Shown: positions 8,615 through 17,854 of the stretch, piece after piece
Layout: every line of letters begins with the position of its first letter
Numbering within the stretch: position 1 is the first letter of the stretch
NCBI RefSeq assembly: GCF_018588585.1
Contig: NZ_JAEUFG010000011.1
Coordinates: 62,001-126,000 of the forward strand
Source of the DNA: Bacillus sp. SM2101
Lineage (GTDB): Bacteria > Bacillota > Bacilli > Bacillales > SM2101
Direction: 5' to 3'
DNA: 64,000 nt
Program-made: the position numbers and the translations under genes
Notes under the pieces: model-generated
The model's database searches: none
Told to the model about the DNA's origin: nothing
The model's input: only the letters and a program-made list of their open reading frames with translations

Positions 8615-9812
8615 TGATATGCTATCACAAGACGAAATAGATGCACTGCTAGGTGGGACTGATGATGAGAGCAGTGACAGCCAGAACCAAGGTCATGCAG
8701 CAGAGGAGTTTTTGTCTGATTTTGAAAAAGACGCGTTAGGTGAAATAGGAAATATTTCCTTTGGTAGTTCAGCGACTGTACTCTCCACCTTATTAAATCA
8801 AAAGGTGGAAATTACAACACCTTTAGTATCCGTTGTATTAAAAAGTAGATTAAAAGATGAATTTCCTCACCCATATGTAGCGGTACAAGTTAATTATACA
8901 GAAGGATTTTCTGGCTCGAATTTATTAGTAATTAGACAAAGTGATGCGGCGATTATTGCTGATATTATGCTCGGAGGAGATGGAAAGAACCCTCCTGAAG
9001 GTAAGCTTGGAGAGATCCAAATAAGTGCTGTACAAGAAGCTATGAATCAAATGATGGGTTCAGCAGCTACATCCATGTCGACAGTATTTAACAAAAAAGT
9101 CGATATTTCTCCACCGAGTATTGATATACTTGATATTAAGGAAGGTGAAGGAACAGAAAGAATTCCCGAAGTTGATAGCTTAATAAAAGTATCATTTAGA
9201 TTAAAAGTAGGGGATTTAATCGATTCCAATATTATGCAACTTTTACCGAAAACTTTTGGAAAAGATTTAGCGGAAGATTTACTTTTCTCAGAAGATAGTA
9301 ATCAGATGGCAGTGGAAGGCTCTCATAAGGAACTAGCTATGAATTCAAAGGAAGAGATACCAGTTCAACATGCTATGGATGAAGTTGCAGCTACTTCATT
9401 GTTAGAAAGAGAAGTAGGTCATGAAGTAAACCATGGCTCAGCCCCACAATATATAGGAACAGGTGTAAGTAAATCATCAAGAATGGCAACACCTAATATT
9501 CAACCAGCCGAATTTTCTAACTTTGAAAGGACACCTATGACCACAGTTGAATCAAACAATCTTGATATGTTATTAGATATTCCTTTAAAAGTCACTGTTG
9601 AGTTAGGGCGCACAAAACAAAATGTAAAAGATGTTTTAGAGCTATCATCTGGTTCAATTATTGAACTTGATAAATTAGCGGGAGAGCCAGTTGATATTTT
9701 AGTAAATAATAAGAAAATTGCCCAAGGTGAAGTAGTCGTAATAGAAGAAAACTTCGGGGTTAGGGTAACAGATATTATAAGTCAATCAGATCGTGTCAAA
9801 AAATTGCGTTAA
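8604..9812 (+). CDS. fliY: Flagellar switch protein / CheY-P phosphatase FliY
   Basis: 402 residues. ATG 8604 is chosen over ATG 8598 because the site AGGGGG (8590-8595) needs 8 nt of spacing. FliY combines an N-terminal CheY-binding peptide (LSQDEIDALLGG), a CheC-type phosphatase domain and a C-terminal SpoA/FliN domain. Both phosphatase sites are intact (D-A-L-G-E-I-G-N and S-A-V-Q-E-A-M-N). A Ser/Glu/His-rich linker (about 225-310) joins the C-terminal SpoA domain, which contains VTVELGRTKQNVKDVLELSSG. It dephosphorylates CheY-P at the rotor, the Gram-positive alternative to CheZ. Confidence 0.97.
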   Translation: MLNDDMLSQDEIDALLGGTDDESSDSQNQGHAAEEFLSDFEKDALGEIGNISFGSSATVLSTLLNQKVEITTPLVSVVLKSRLKDEFPHPYVAVQVNYTEGFSGSNLLVIRQSDAAIIADIMLGGDGKNPPEGKLGEIQISAVQEAMNQMMGSAATSMSTVFNKKVDISPPSIDILDIKEGEGTERIPEVDSLIKVSFRLKVGDLIDSNIMQLLPKTFGKDLAEDLLFSEDSNQMAVEGSHKELAMNSKEEIPVQHAMDEVAATSLLEREVGHEVNHGSAPQYIGTGVSKSSRMATPNIQPAEFSNFERTPMTTVESNNLDMLLDIPLKVTVELGRTKQNVKDVLELSSGSIIELDKLAGEPVDILVNNKKIAQGEVVVIEENFGVRVTDIISQSDRVKKLR

Positions 9813-9835
9813 GAAGCATGGAGGTATTATAAAAT

Positions 9836-10198
9836 ATGAGTCATAAGATTTTGATCGTAGATGATGCGGCATTTATGAGAATGATGATTAAAGATATATT
9901 AACGAAAAATGGATTTGATGTTGTTGGCGAAGCTGCCGATGGTGTTCAAGCAATTGAAAAATATAAAGAATTCCAACCAGATTTAGTCACTTTAGATATT
10001 ACTATGCCTGAATTGGATGGGATTTCAGTGTTGAAAGAAATTCGTAAAATAAACCCAAATGCAAAAATAGTGATGTGTTCAGCAATGGGACAACAGGCGA
10101 TGGTCATAGATGCTATTCAAGCTGGAGCGAAAGATTTTATCGTTAAACCATTCCAAGCAGAACGTGTTATTGAAGCAATTAATAAAACGTTAAATTAA
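9836..10198 (+). CDS. cheY: Chemotaxis response regulator CheY
   Basis: 120-residue single receiver domain. The acidic pocket (KILIVDDAAFMR), the phosphoacceptor aspartate in LVTLDITMPELDG (about residue 54), the switch Ser/Thr region MCSAMGQQ and the conserved Lys in DFIVKPF are all present. Phosphorylated by CheA, it binds FliM/FliY to change rotation sense; in Bacillus CheY-P promotes smooth swimming. ATGGAGGT lies upstream. It sits just after fliY, as in B. subtilis. Confidence 0.98.
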   Translation: MSHKILIVDDAAFMRMMIKDILTKNGFDVVGEAADGVQAIEKYKEFQPDLVTLDITMPELDGISVLKEIRKINPNAKIVMCSAMGQQAMVIDAIQAGAKDFIVKPFQAERVIEAINKTLN

Positions 10199-10213
10199 AA
10201 TGAGGTTTCCATC

Positions 10214-10855
10214 TTGCAAGCAAAAAAAATATTATTAATAGCAATTTTATATACCATTATCTTTGCTCCGCTACAATCTTTGATTGTTTATGCGGAGCAG
10301 TCATCACCAATGAGTGTAACAGATTATTTTGACGAAGATAGTAATTTAGAAGACGGTAACAATGAAGATGAGGTAGGTCCACTTGTAGAAAATCAAAATA
10401 CGGTGGGCTTATGGGATGTTACAAAAATGATTTTTGCCACCATTTTTGTGATTCTACTTATCTATTTGTTAATTAAATTTGTCAATAAAAAAAGTAGTGC
10501 TCAAAGCAATTTTAAATATGTCGAGAATTTAGGTGGAACTGGCTTAGGTTCTAATCGCTCCGTTCAGCTCATTAAAGTCGGTAAGCGTATTTTAGTTGTT
10601 GGCGTAGGTGAAGATATTCAATTATTACGAGAAATTGACAATGAGCATGAAGTACAACAAATCGTAGATGATCATCATAATAAGCTAAATCAAATGGTGC
10701 AGCCAGCACATTTAGTGAAGAAGCTTTTATCGTCTCGCGATAAAAAGCAACATCATAATGATGAAAATTTCGCTAGTGTGCTCAAATCACAGTTGGATGA
10801 GCTTTCTGAAGAAAGAAAACATCTTCTACATGAGCAAGATAAAGAAAGGGACTAG
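10214..10855 (+). CDS. fliO: Flagellar biosynthetic protein FliO (FliZ)
   Basis: 213 residues from TTG 10214. It has a signal peptide-like N-terminus (hydrophobic residues about 5-25, ending near VYAEQ), an acidic extracellular segment, a second membrane helix (about 72-92, MIFATIFVILLIYLLI) and a cytoplasmic part with the FliO pattern GSNRSVQLIKVGKRILVVGVGEDIQLL. FliO helps assemble the FliP ring of the export gate. It lies immediately before fliP. B. subtilis calls this gene fliZ (now fliO). Confidence 0.92.
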   Translation: MQAKKILLIAILYTIIFAPLQSLIVYAEQSSPMSVTDYFDEDSNLEDGNNEDEVGPLVENQNTVGLWDVTKMIFATIFVILLIYLLIKFVNKKSSAQSNFKYVENLGGTGLGSNRSVQLIKVGKRILVVGVGEDIQLLREIDNEHEVQQIVDDHHNKLNQMVQPAHLVKKLLSSRDKKQHHNDENFASVLKSQLDELSEERKHLLHEQDKERD

Positions 10856-10860
10856 TTTGA

Positions 10861-11529
10861 ATGAATGAGATTGCAGAGCTTTTTAATACGAGTGATCCCC
10901 AAAATGTATCAACGACAGTCAAACTATTACTATTATTGACGGTCCTTTCTTTAGCTCCAAGTATTTTAATATTAATGACGAGCTTTACTAGAGTAGTAGT
11001 TGTGTTATCGTTTGTTAGGACATCGTTAGGGACACAACAAATGCCCCCAAACCAAGTAATAGTAGGGTTGTCTCTATTTTTAACCTTTTTTATTATGGCG
11101 CCAACTTTTCAAGAGGTAAATGAACAAGCCTTGACACCTTTATTTAACGAAGAAATTAACATAGAAGAAGCTTATGAACGAGCGAGTATACCTATGAAAG
11201 AATATATGAGTAATCATACGCGACAAAAAGATTTAGCGCTATTTTTACAATATGGAGAATATGAGAGCCCATCATCAATTGAAGACATTCCGATGACAGC
11301 ACTTGTCCCGGCATTTGCGATCAGTGAATTGAAAACAGCATTTCAAATTGGCTTTATGATTTTTGTACCTTTTTTAGTTATTGATATGGTAGTCGCTAGT
11401 GTTTTAATGTCCATGGGGATGATGATGCTACCACCAGTTATGATTGCCTTACCATTTAAAATACTATTGTTTGTACTAGTTGATGGCTGGAATCTTGTTA
11501 TTAAATCACTATTAACAAGCTTTGGTTAG
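10861..11529 (+). CDS. fliP: Flagellar export gate protein FliP
   Basis: 222 residues with four hydrophobic helices. FliP5-FliQ4-FliR1 forms the helical pore of the type III export gate. The family signatures are clear: SLAPSILILMTSFTRVVVVL, QMPPNQVIVGLSLFLTFF, and VPFLVIDMVVASVLMSMGMM near the C-terminus. The start is ATG 10861, 5 nt after fliO. There is no long cleavable signal of the enterobacterial kind, as in other Bacilli. Confidence 0.97.
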   Translation: MNEIAELFNTSDPQNVSTTVKLLLLLTVLSLAPSILILMTSFTRVVVVLSFVRTSLGTQQMPPNQVIVGLSLFLTFFIMAPTFQEVNEQALTPLFNEEINIEEAYERASIPMKEYMSNHTRQKDLALFLQYGEYESPSSIEDIPMTALVPAFAISELKTAFQIGFMIFVPFLVIDMVVASVLMSMGMMMLPPVMIALPFKILLFVLVDGWNLVIKSLLTSFG

Positions 11530-11539
11530 GAGACAAGTT

Positions 11540-11809
11540 ATGGATGCTCAAACTGTTATATCACTTGCCCAATCAGGTGTTTACACTGTACTGATAGTAA
11601 GTGGTCCTCTGCTATTATTAGCTTTAGGTGTAGGCTTGGCTGTTAGTATTTTTCAGGCTACTACACAAATACAAGAACAAACATTGGCGTTTATTCCGAA
11701 GATTGTTGCTGTTTTTATAGGGTTGGTTGTATTTGGTCCCTGGATGTTATCTAGGATGATCAGTTATACATATGAAATCTTTAATAATTTGCATAAGTTT
11801 GTGGGTTAG
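11540..11809 (+). CDS. fliQ: Flagellar export gate protein FliQ
   Basis: 89 residues, the normal FliQ size, from ATG 11540 with TAGGAGAC at 11527-11534. It has two membrane helices (about residues 15-40 and 53-75), with the conserved QATTQIQEQTLAFIPKI loop between them. It packs around FliP/FliR in the export gate. Its ribosome-binding site overlaps the fliP stop. Confidence 0.96.
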   Translation: MDAQTVISLAQSGVYTVLIVSGPLLLLALGVGLAVSIFQATTQIQEQTLAFIPKIVAVFIGLVVFGPWMLSRMISYTYEIFNNLHKFVG

Positions 11810-11811
11810 TT

Positions 11812-12588
11812 ATGAATGATATGATTGCTTTATTTCCAATGTTCTTATTAATATTTATTAGAATTTCAGCCTTTTTTGTAACGATACCCATTTTTTCTTA
11901 TCGAAATATACCAAATACGCTAAAAATTGGATTATCTTTTTTTTTAGCGTGGATCATGGTATTTACAATAGATCCATATACCATTCCAATAGATGTATTG
12001 TTTATTGCTATGATTCTAAAAGAGGCTTTAATAGGTATACTAATAGGATTTACAGCTTATATTATATTCTCTGCTATCCAGACGGCTGGAGGTTTTATTG
12101 ATTTTCAGATGGGTTTTGCGATTGCCAACGTTATTGATCCCCAAACTGGAGCTCAAAGCCCTCTCATGGGGCAGTATTTATATACATTTGCGTTACTGTT
12201 CTTACTTTCAGTAGATGCCCATCATTTATTACTTGACGGGATTTTCAATAGCTATCAATTTATACCAATCGATCAAACGTGGGTTTCTTTTGGGGACAGT
12301 AGATTCAGTGCATTTTTGATTCAAACGATGAGTTATATGTTTATTATAGCTTTTCAAATGGCCCTACCTATCGTTGGCTCACTTTTTCTAGTAGATATTG
12401 CATTAGGAATTATGGCAAGAACGATGCCTCAGCTAAATATTTTTGTCGTTGGTATTCCTATCAAAATTATCGTGAGCTTTGTGATGCTAATTGTCATAAT
12501 GGCATCTTTTATTTATTTAGTAAGGGACTTATTCGAGAATGTATTGGTCACTTTGAGAACCTTGATGAGAATTTTAGGAGGCGTGTAA
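11812..12588 (+). CDS. fliR: Flagellar export gate protein FliR
   Basis: 258 residues, strongly hydrophobic with about six predicted helices. FliR is the single-copy part of the FliPQR pore. Typical features are RISAFFVTIPIFSYRNIPNT at the N-terminus, AGGFIDFQMGFAIANVIDP in the middle and the plug region LGIMARTMPQLNIFVVGIP. It begins 2 nt after fliQ and ends at TAA 12586-12588, beside the flhB start. Confidence 0.96.
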   Translation: MNDMIALFPMFLLIFIRISAFFVTIPIFSYRNIPNTLKIGLSFFLAWIMVFTIDPYTIPIDVLFIAMILKEALIGILIGFTAYIIFSAIQTAGGFIDFQMGFAIANVIDPQTGAQSPLMGQYLYTFALLFLLSVDAHHLLLDGIFNSYQFIPIDQTWVSFGDSRFSAFLIQTMSYMFIIAFQMALPIVGSLFLVDIALGIMARTMPQLNIFVVGIPIKIIVSFVMLIVIMASFIYLVRDLFENVLVTLRTLMRILGGV

Positions 12589-12589
12589 T

Positions 12590-13672
12590 TTGTCTTTTTT
12601 ACGATTAGATCTTCAGTTTTTTGCTGGGGAAAAAACAGAAAAAGCGACTCCAAAAAAGCGTCAAGAGTCAAGAAAGAAAGGTCAAGTAGCGAAAAGTCAA
12701 GATGTTAATACAGCGATTGTGTTATTCGTCGTATTTCTCTTTTTTTGGTTTAGTGGCCCTTATATGCTGGACAAATTAGTAGATATATTTATTACTACTT
12801 TTCAAGATTATTTATTAGTAGATGTCACGGAAAGTAACGTGTTTGACATCTTTCTAGTGTTAGTAAAAGATATGGCATTAATCATAGCACCTATAATGCT
12901 TGCAGCAATGGTTGGAGGAGTTGCAGCAAATTATTCACAAGTAGGTTTTTTATTCTCAACTGAACCTATTAAATTTAAGCTAGAAAAAATAGATCCAATC
13001 AAAGGTGCAAAACGAATTTTTTCAATTCGAGCGCTTGTTGAATTTTTAAAATCCATCTTAAAAATATCGTTTGTTGCAGCAGTTACTTTTTTTATACTAT
13101 GGGTCAATTGGGGTCAAGTGGAAATGCTGTCACAAATAAGCATTGGTGCTGCGCTGTCTTTTCTCGCAAAGTTAGTTTTTCAAATGGGTTTAGCAGCATC
13201 CATTGTTCTTGTTTTCTTAGCAATTATCGATTACCTGTACCAAAAATATGACTTTGAGAAAAGTATTCGAATGTCAAAACAAGATATAAAAGATGAATAT
13301 AAAAATGTCGAAGGTGATCCTCAAATAAAGTCAAAAATAAAACAAAAGCAACGAGAAATGGCGATGCAGCGAATGATGCAAGAGGTTCCTAATGCGGACG
13401 TAATCATTACAAATCCAACACACTTCGCAGTCGCATTGAAGTATGACGAATCAAAAATGGATGCTCCTTTTGTAGTAGCTAGTGGAGTGGACTTTATAGC
13501 TCAAAAAATCAAGTCAATTGCAAAGAAAAACAATGTAGTAACTATAGAAAATCGGCCATTAGCAAGGGCTCTATATGATCAAACAGAGATTGGTCAAGCC
13601 ATACCAGAAGAATATTTTAAAGCAGTTGCCGAAATTTTAGCTTATGTTTATAGCTTGAAAAATAAAGTATAG
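12590..13672 (+). CDS. flhB: Flagellar export switch protein FlhB
   Basis: 360 residues from TTG 12590 (TAGGAGG at 12576-12582). FlhB sets substrate specificity of the export gate. The N-terminal EKTEKATPKKRQESRKKGQV is the family signature, four membrane helices follow, and the cytoplasmic domain contains the self-cleavage site NPTH in VIITNPTHFAVALKYD (about residue 268). Cleavage between Asn and Pro, prompted by FliK, shifts export from hook to filament proteins. Confidence 0.98.
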   Translation: MSFLRLDLQFFAGEKTEKATPKKRQESRKKGQVAKSQDVNTAIVLFVVFLFFWFSGPYMLDKLVDIFITTFQDYLLVDVTESNVFDIFLVLVKDMALIIAPIMLAAMVGGVAANYSQVGFLFSTEPIKFKLEKIDPIKGAKRIFSIRALVEFLKSILKISFVAAVTFFILWVNWGQVEMLSQISIGAALSFLAKLVFQMGLAASIVLVFLAIIDYLYQKYDFEKSIRMSKQDIKDEYKNVEGDPQIKSKIKQKQREMAMQRMMQEVPNADVIITNPTHFAVALKYDESKMDAPFVVASGVDFIAQKIKSIAKKNNVVTIENRPLARALYDQTEIGQAIPEEYFKAVAEILAYVYSLKNKV

Positions 13673-13781
13673 ATGTTGTGTATAAATGAATGTTCAGTGA
13701 GATTGTTAAACAAGATTGAAGATCAGGGTAGAAAACCTAAGAGTAAAATTTTGAACAGCATATGTAAGGAGAGAATGTCAT

Positions 13782-15818
13782 ATGAGAGCAAGAGATTTAC
13801 CTGTTATAGTCGGTGTTGTACTTATTATTATTATGTTAGTCATTCCATTACCTACGTGGTTATTGAGCGTGTTAATCATGTTAAATATTTCTCTTGCCTT
13901 ATTAGTCCTCCTCGTATCCATGAATATGAAAGAGGCCCTGCAGCTTTCTGTATTTCCTTCACTATTATTAGTATTAACACTCTTTCGCCTCGGCTTAAAC
14001 GTATCCACGACGCGCTCTATATTAGGTAATGCCGATGCAGGTCAAGTAGTTGAAACGTTCGGAAATTTTGTTATTGGTGGAAATGTGTTAGTTGGTTTTG
14101 TCGTTTTTGTTATTCTTATTATAATTCAATTTATAGTTATTACAAAAGGGGCTGAGCGGGTTTCAGAGGTTGCAGCTCGTTTTACATTAGATGCAATGCC
14201 CGGTAAACAAATGAGTATTGATGCTGATTTAAATGCTGGCCTTATATCTGAAAAAGATGCGATTGTACGCCGTGAAAAAATTCAACGAGAAGCTGATTTT
14301 TATGGTGCGATGGATGGAGCAAGTAAATTTGTAAAAGGGGATGCAATTGCAGGTATTGTTATTACGTTGATCAATATTATTTTTGGCATGATTATTGGAG
14401 TTCTACAAATGGATATGGATCTTGCTGAAGCCTCAAGTACATACATGCTATTGTCTGTAGGTGACGGTTTAGTCAGTCAAATTCCAGCTTTAATGATCTC
14501 AACAGCAACAGGTATTATCGTTACAAGGGCTGCATCAAAAGGAAATTTAAGTGAGGATATAACGGGTCAGTTATTTGCATTTCCTAAAATGTTATATGTG
14601 GTCGGTGCAACGATTGCATGTTTCGGTTTTTTTACAACGATGTCTTTAACATTAACATTACCAATTGCAGCATTGCTCATCACTGGTGGTTATTTGATTA
14701 GTAACTCTCAAAAAGCTTCTATTGAAGATAAAGAAGAGCTTGAAGAAGAAATAGAAACAGAGGAAATGAAAAGTCCTGACAGTGTTGTAAGTCTGCTCAA
14801 TGTTGATCCGATTGAATTTGAGTTCGGTTACGGCTTAATTCCTCTAGCTGATACTAAGCAAGGTGGAGACTTATTAGAGCGCATTGTGATGATTAGAAGG
14901 CAGTTGGCGATAGAGTTAGGTCTTGTTATTCCGGTCGTTAGAATTCGTGACAACATTCAGCTACAACCGAATGAGTATAGATTTAAAATAAAAGGGAACG
15001 AAGTAGCTAAAGGGGAGCTTCTGTTAGATCACTTTTTAGCTATGAGTCCTGGTGTTGATGATCCAGCTGTTGAAGGAATTGATACGGTAGAACCTTCCTT
15101 TGGGTTGCCAGCAAAATGGATCTCTGAAGACATGAGAGAAAAAGCAGAAATGCTTGGGTATACAGTTGTAGATCCAGCTTCAGTAGTGTCTACACATATT
15201 ACTGAATTAATTAAAACAAATGCGCATGAATTATTAGGCCGCCAAGAAACGAACCAGCTAGTTGAACATTTGAAGGAATCTTATCCAATACTTATTGAAG
15301 AAGTAACACCTAATCCGCTAGCAATTGGAGATATCCAGAAAGTGTTATCCAAGTTATTAAAAGAAAATGTTTCAATCCGAAATTTACCGGTCATATTTGA
15401 AACATTAGCTGATTTTTGTAAGATAACATCTGACACAGATTTGTTAACAGAGTATGTAAGACAATCACTCGCTCGCCAAATTACGTCACAATTTATTAAT
15501 AACCGAGACAGTTTAAAAGTGATTACATTATCAGGTGCTGTTGAAAAAATGATTGCAGATAGTATTCAACAAACAGAACACGGGAACTATTTATCTATCG
15601 CTCCTGATTCATCTGAAGTGATAACGAATAGTGTAATACAGAATATTGAACAGCAACAGTTCCAGGATCAAGCCCCAATATTGTTATGTTCACCTGCCGT
15701 AAGAATGTATATGAAGCAAATTATCGAAAGATTACTTCCACACGTGCCAGTGTTATCCTATAATGAACTTGATGGAAGTGTAGAAGTTCAAAGTGTTGGA
15801 GTGGTGAACATACAATGA
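13782..15818 (+). CDS. flhA: Flagellar export gate protein FlhA
   Basis: 678 residues. FlhA forms the nonameric cytoplasmic ring and the proton-linked membrane base of the export gate. The first ~310 residues contain eight predicted membrane helices; the FHIPEP-family signature region lies around RFTLDAMPGKQMSIDADLNAG. The soluble C-terminal half docks chaperone-substrate complexes. The start at ATG 13782 has AAGGAGAG upstream. A 109-nt gap separates it from flhB, longer than other junctions here; I see no clear promoter in it. It overlaps flhF by 4 nt. Confidence 0.98.
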   Translation: MRARDLPVIVGVVLIIIMLVIPLPTWLLSVLIMLNISLALLVLLVSMNMKEALQLSVFPSLLLVLTLFRLGLNVSTTRSILGNADAGQVVETFGNFVIGGNVLVGFVVFVILIIIQFIVITKGAERVSEVAARFTLDAMPGKQMSIDADLNAGLISEKDAIVRREKIQREADFYGAMDGASKFVKGDAIAGIVITLINIIFGMIIGVLQMDMDLAEASSTYMLLSVGDGLVSQIPALMISTATGIIVTRAASKGNLSEDITGQLFAFPKMLYVVGATIACFGFFTTMSLTLTLPIAALLITGGYLISNSQKASIEDKEELEEEIETEEMKSPDSVVSLLNVDPIEFEFGYGLIPLADTKQGGDLLERIVMIRRQLAIELGLVIPVVRIRDNIQLQPNEYRFKIKGNEVAKGELLLDHFLAMSPGVDDPAVEGIDTVEPSFGLPAKWISEDMREKAEMLGYTVVDPASVVSTHITELIKTNAHELLGRQETNQLVEHLKESYPILIEEVTPNPLAIGDIQKVLSKLLKENVSIRNLPVIFETLADFCKITSDTDLLTEYVRQSLARQITSQFINNRDSLKVITLSGAVEKMIADSIQQTEHGNYLSIAPDSSEVITNSVIQNIEQQQFQDQAPILLCSPAVRMYMKQIIERLLPHVPVLSYNELDGSVEVQSVGVVNIQ

Positions 15819-16981
15819 AAATAAAAAAATATATCGCACCTTCTATGTCTGAAGCAATGAAAAAAATACGACAAGAATTAGGAAATGATGCAGTCATTCT
15901 TAGTTCTAAGGTCGTTCAGAAGAGAGGGTTACTCGGTTTTCTTTCAAGGAAACAGTTTGAGGTTATTGCTGTACAAGACCCAGAACCGTTTTCTCCCGAA
16001 CAACAAGCATTGAGCATGAAAAATAGTATGCCAGTTGTAAAAGGAAGTGAAAAACCTCATGACGTCCTTCATTTGAAGGATGAGACAGCAGCTACTGAAA
16101 AATCTGACGATGTTTTAACTGAATTAAAAGGTATAAAATCATTAATGGAAAATTTGAACGTTGATATACATACAAATTTTGATAAATACCCAAAACCTTT
16201 AAGGCAAATTAACGAAATACTAATCGTTCAAGAGATATCTGATTCATTAAGAATGAAGCTTATGGATGCACTATTGGTGAAATATTCGACGGAAAATAAA
16301 GATAACAATTTGGACTTATTGAGGTGGACGAAGCAACTAATCGTCGACAGTATAGCTTCATTTAACTATGGAGGAGTGAGCTTTACGAAGAAATTTGTCA
16401 ATGTAGTAGGACCAACAGGAGTTGGAAAAACAACTACATTGGCAAAACTAGCTGCTCAATGTGTGTTAAATGATAAGAAAAGGGTTGCCTTTATTACAAC
16501 TGATACGTATAGAATTGCAGCAATTGAACAATTAAAAACATATGCCAAAATTTTAGATATCCCAATTGAAGTTTGTTACAATATTGAAGATTTTCAACGT
16601 GCTAAGGAAAAATTTGTTGATTATGATGTAGTACTAGTAGATACAGCTGGCAGGAATTTTTTGAATCAACAATACGTGGAGGATCTCAAAGAAATTATAG
16701 ATTTTAATGAGGATGTTGAAACGTTTCTTGTTCTATCCCTCACATCAAAATTTACTGACATGAAGCAAATTTATAAGCAATTTTCAATGATTCATATCGA
16801 TCAGTTTATTTTTACTAAAGAAGATGAGACATCAACATACGGTTCTATGCTTAATCTAATCGATCATTTTCAAGTTGGTGTAGCTTATATTACGAATGGT
16901 CAAAATGTACCAGATGATATTAAAGCAGCTTCTCCTCAGTTAATCGGCCAAATTATACTTGGAGAAGATGCCAATGGTTAA
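15815..16981 (+). CDS. flhF: SRP-type GTPase FlhF
   Basis: 388 residues, starting within ATGA of flhA. FlhF is an SRP-family GTPase that helps set flagellar number and position together with FlhG. The N-terminal B-domain is followed by the NG domain: G1 GPTGVGKTTTLAKLA (about residue 199), DTYRIAAIEQLKTYA, and G3 DTAGRN. The G4 motif reads TKED in FTKEDETSTYGS where TKLD is usual, a conservative change. The position before flhG fits the normal order. Confidence 0.96.
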   Translation: MKIKKYIAPSMSEAMKKIRQELGNDAVILSSKVVQKRGLLGFLSRKQFEVIAVQDPEPFSPEQQALSMKNSMPVVKGSEKPHDVLHLKDETAATEKSDDVLTELKGIKSLMENLNVDIHTNFDKYPKPLRQINEILIVQEISDSLRMKLMDALLVKYSTENKDNNLDLLRWTKQLIVDSIASFNYGGVSFTKKFVNVVGPTGVGKTTTLAKLAAQCVLNDKKRVAFITTDTYRIAAIEQLKTYAKILDIPIEVCYNIEDFQRAKEKFVDYDVVLVDTAGRNFLNQQYVEDLKEIIDFNEDVETFLVLSLTSKFTDMKQIYKQFSMIHIDQFIFTKEDETSTYGSMLNLIDHFQVGVAYITNGQNVPDDIKAASPQLIGQIILGEDANG

Positions 16982-17846
16982 GGATCAAGCAGCAAGCTTA
17001 CGTGAACAAATGGAACTTCAAGGAACCAACACCTCAGCTAAAACGATCGCTGTTATAAGTGGTAAGGGAGGTGTTGGTAAATCTAATATTTCATTAAATT
17101 TTGCTTTGACGTTAGCTAGGCAGAAAAAAAAGGTACTTATTTTTGATATGGATATTGGTATGGGGAATATCGATATTTTAATGGGCGTATCTTCAAAATA
17201 TACAATCTTGGATGTCTTTAACAATGAGATTTCCATCGATCAGATTATTACTAAAGGACCTGAAAACCTATCATATATTGCAGGGGGCTCTGGTTTTAAT
17301 CATGTTTTTAAGCTGGATTCTACTAAAGTCCATTTGATTATTCAACATATGCAAAGGTTAATAGATAAATATGATTATGTCATATTTGATATGGGTGCTG
17401 GCATGACTGAAGAAAATCTATTGCTGTTAAAAGCAGTAAACGAAGTATTTGTCGTTACTACACCAGAACCTACTTCGATTATGGATGCATATGCAGCGAT
17501 AAAGTATATCATTTTAAAAGATCCTGCAAAGCCGCTATTTTTAATAATTAATAAAACCCAGTCACAACTAGAAGGAAATCATACAACTCACAGAATTTCA
17601 ACTGTCATGAAACAGTTCTTAAATAAAGAAATAAAGGTTTTAGGTCAAATACCTGAAGACAAACATATTGTTAAGGCAGTCAGCCGACAAACTCCATTTT
17701 TGTTATATGCACCAAAATCTAGTGCAAGTAAAAATATTCAAGTTATAGCTAATACATATTTGTTAAACTCAAATGATATGAGACAACAAAAACCAACAAC
17801 TCATTCATTTATGTCAAGATTACGAAAATATTTAATTGAAAGGTAG
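16974..17846 (+). CDS. flhG: MinD-like ATPase FlhG (YlxH)
   Basis: 290 residues. ATG 16974 is chosen because GGAGAAG (16961-16967) lies 6 nt upstream and because it gives MVKDQAASLREQM, the family start; it overlaps flhF by 8 nt. The deviant Walker A GKGGVGKSNISLNFA is diagnostic of the MinD/ParA class, and a C-terminal amphipathic segment (RLRKYLIER) could serve as membrane-targeting helix. The N-terminal DQAASLR motif is the one known to stimulate FlhF GTPase activity. Confidence 0.96.
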   Translation: MVKDQAASLREQMELQGTNTSAKTIAVISGKGGVGKSNISLNFALTLARQKKKVLIFDMDIGMGNIDILMGVSSKYTILDVFNNEISIDQIITKGPENLSYIAGGSGFNHVFKLDSTKVHLIIQHMQRLIDKYDYVIFDMGAGMTEENLLLLKAVNEVFVVTTPEPTSIMDAYAAIKYIILKDPAKPLFLIINKTQSQLEGNHTTHRISTVMKQFLNKEIKVLGQIPEDKHIVKAVSRQTPFLLYAPKSSASKNIQVIANTYLLNSNDMRQQKPTTHSFMSRLRKYLIER

Positions 17847-17854
17847 GTACCACC

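Noticed and set aside
13673-14029. 118-codon frame starting just after flhB
   Set aside because: It overlaps the true start of flhA in another frame and shows no family resemblance.
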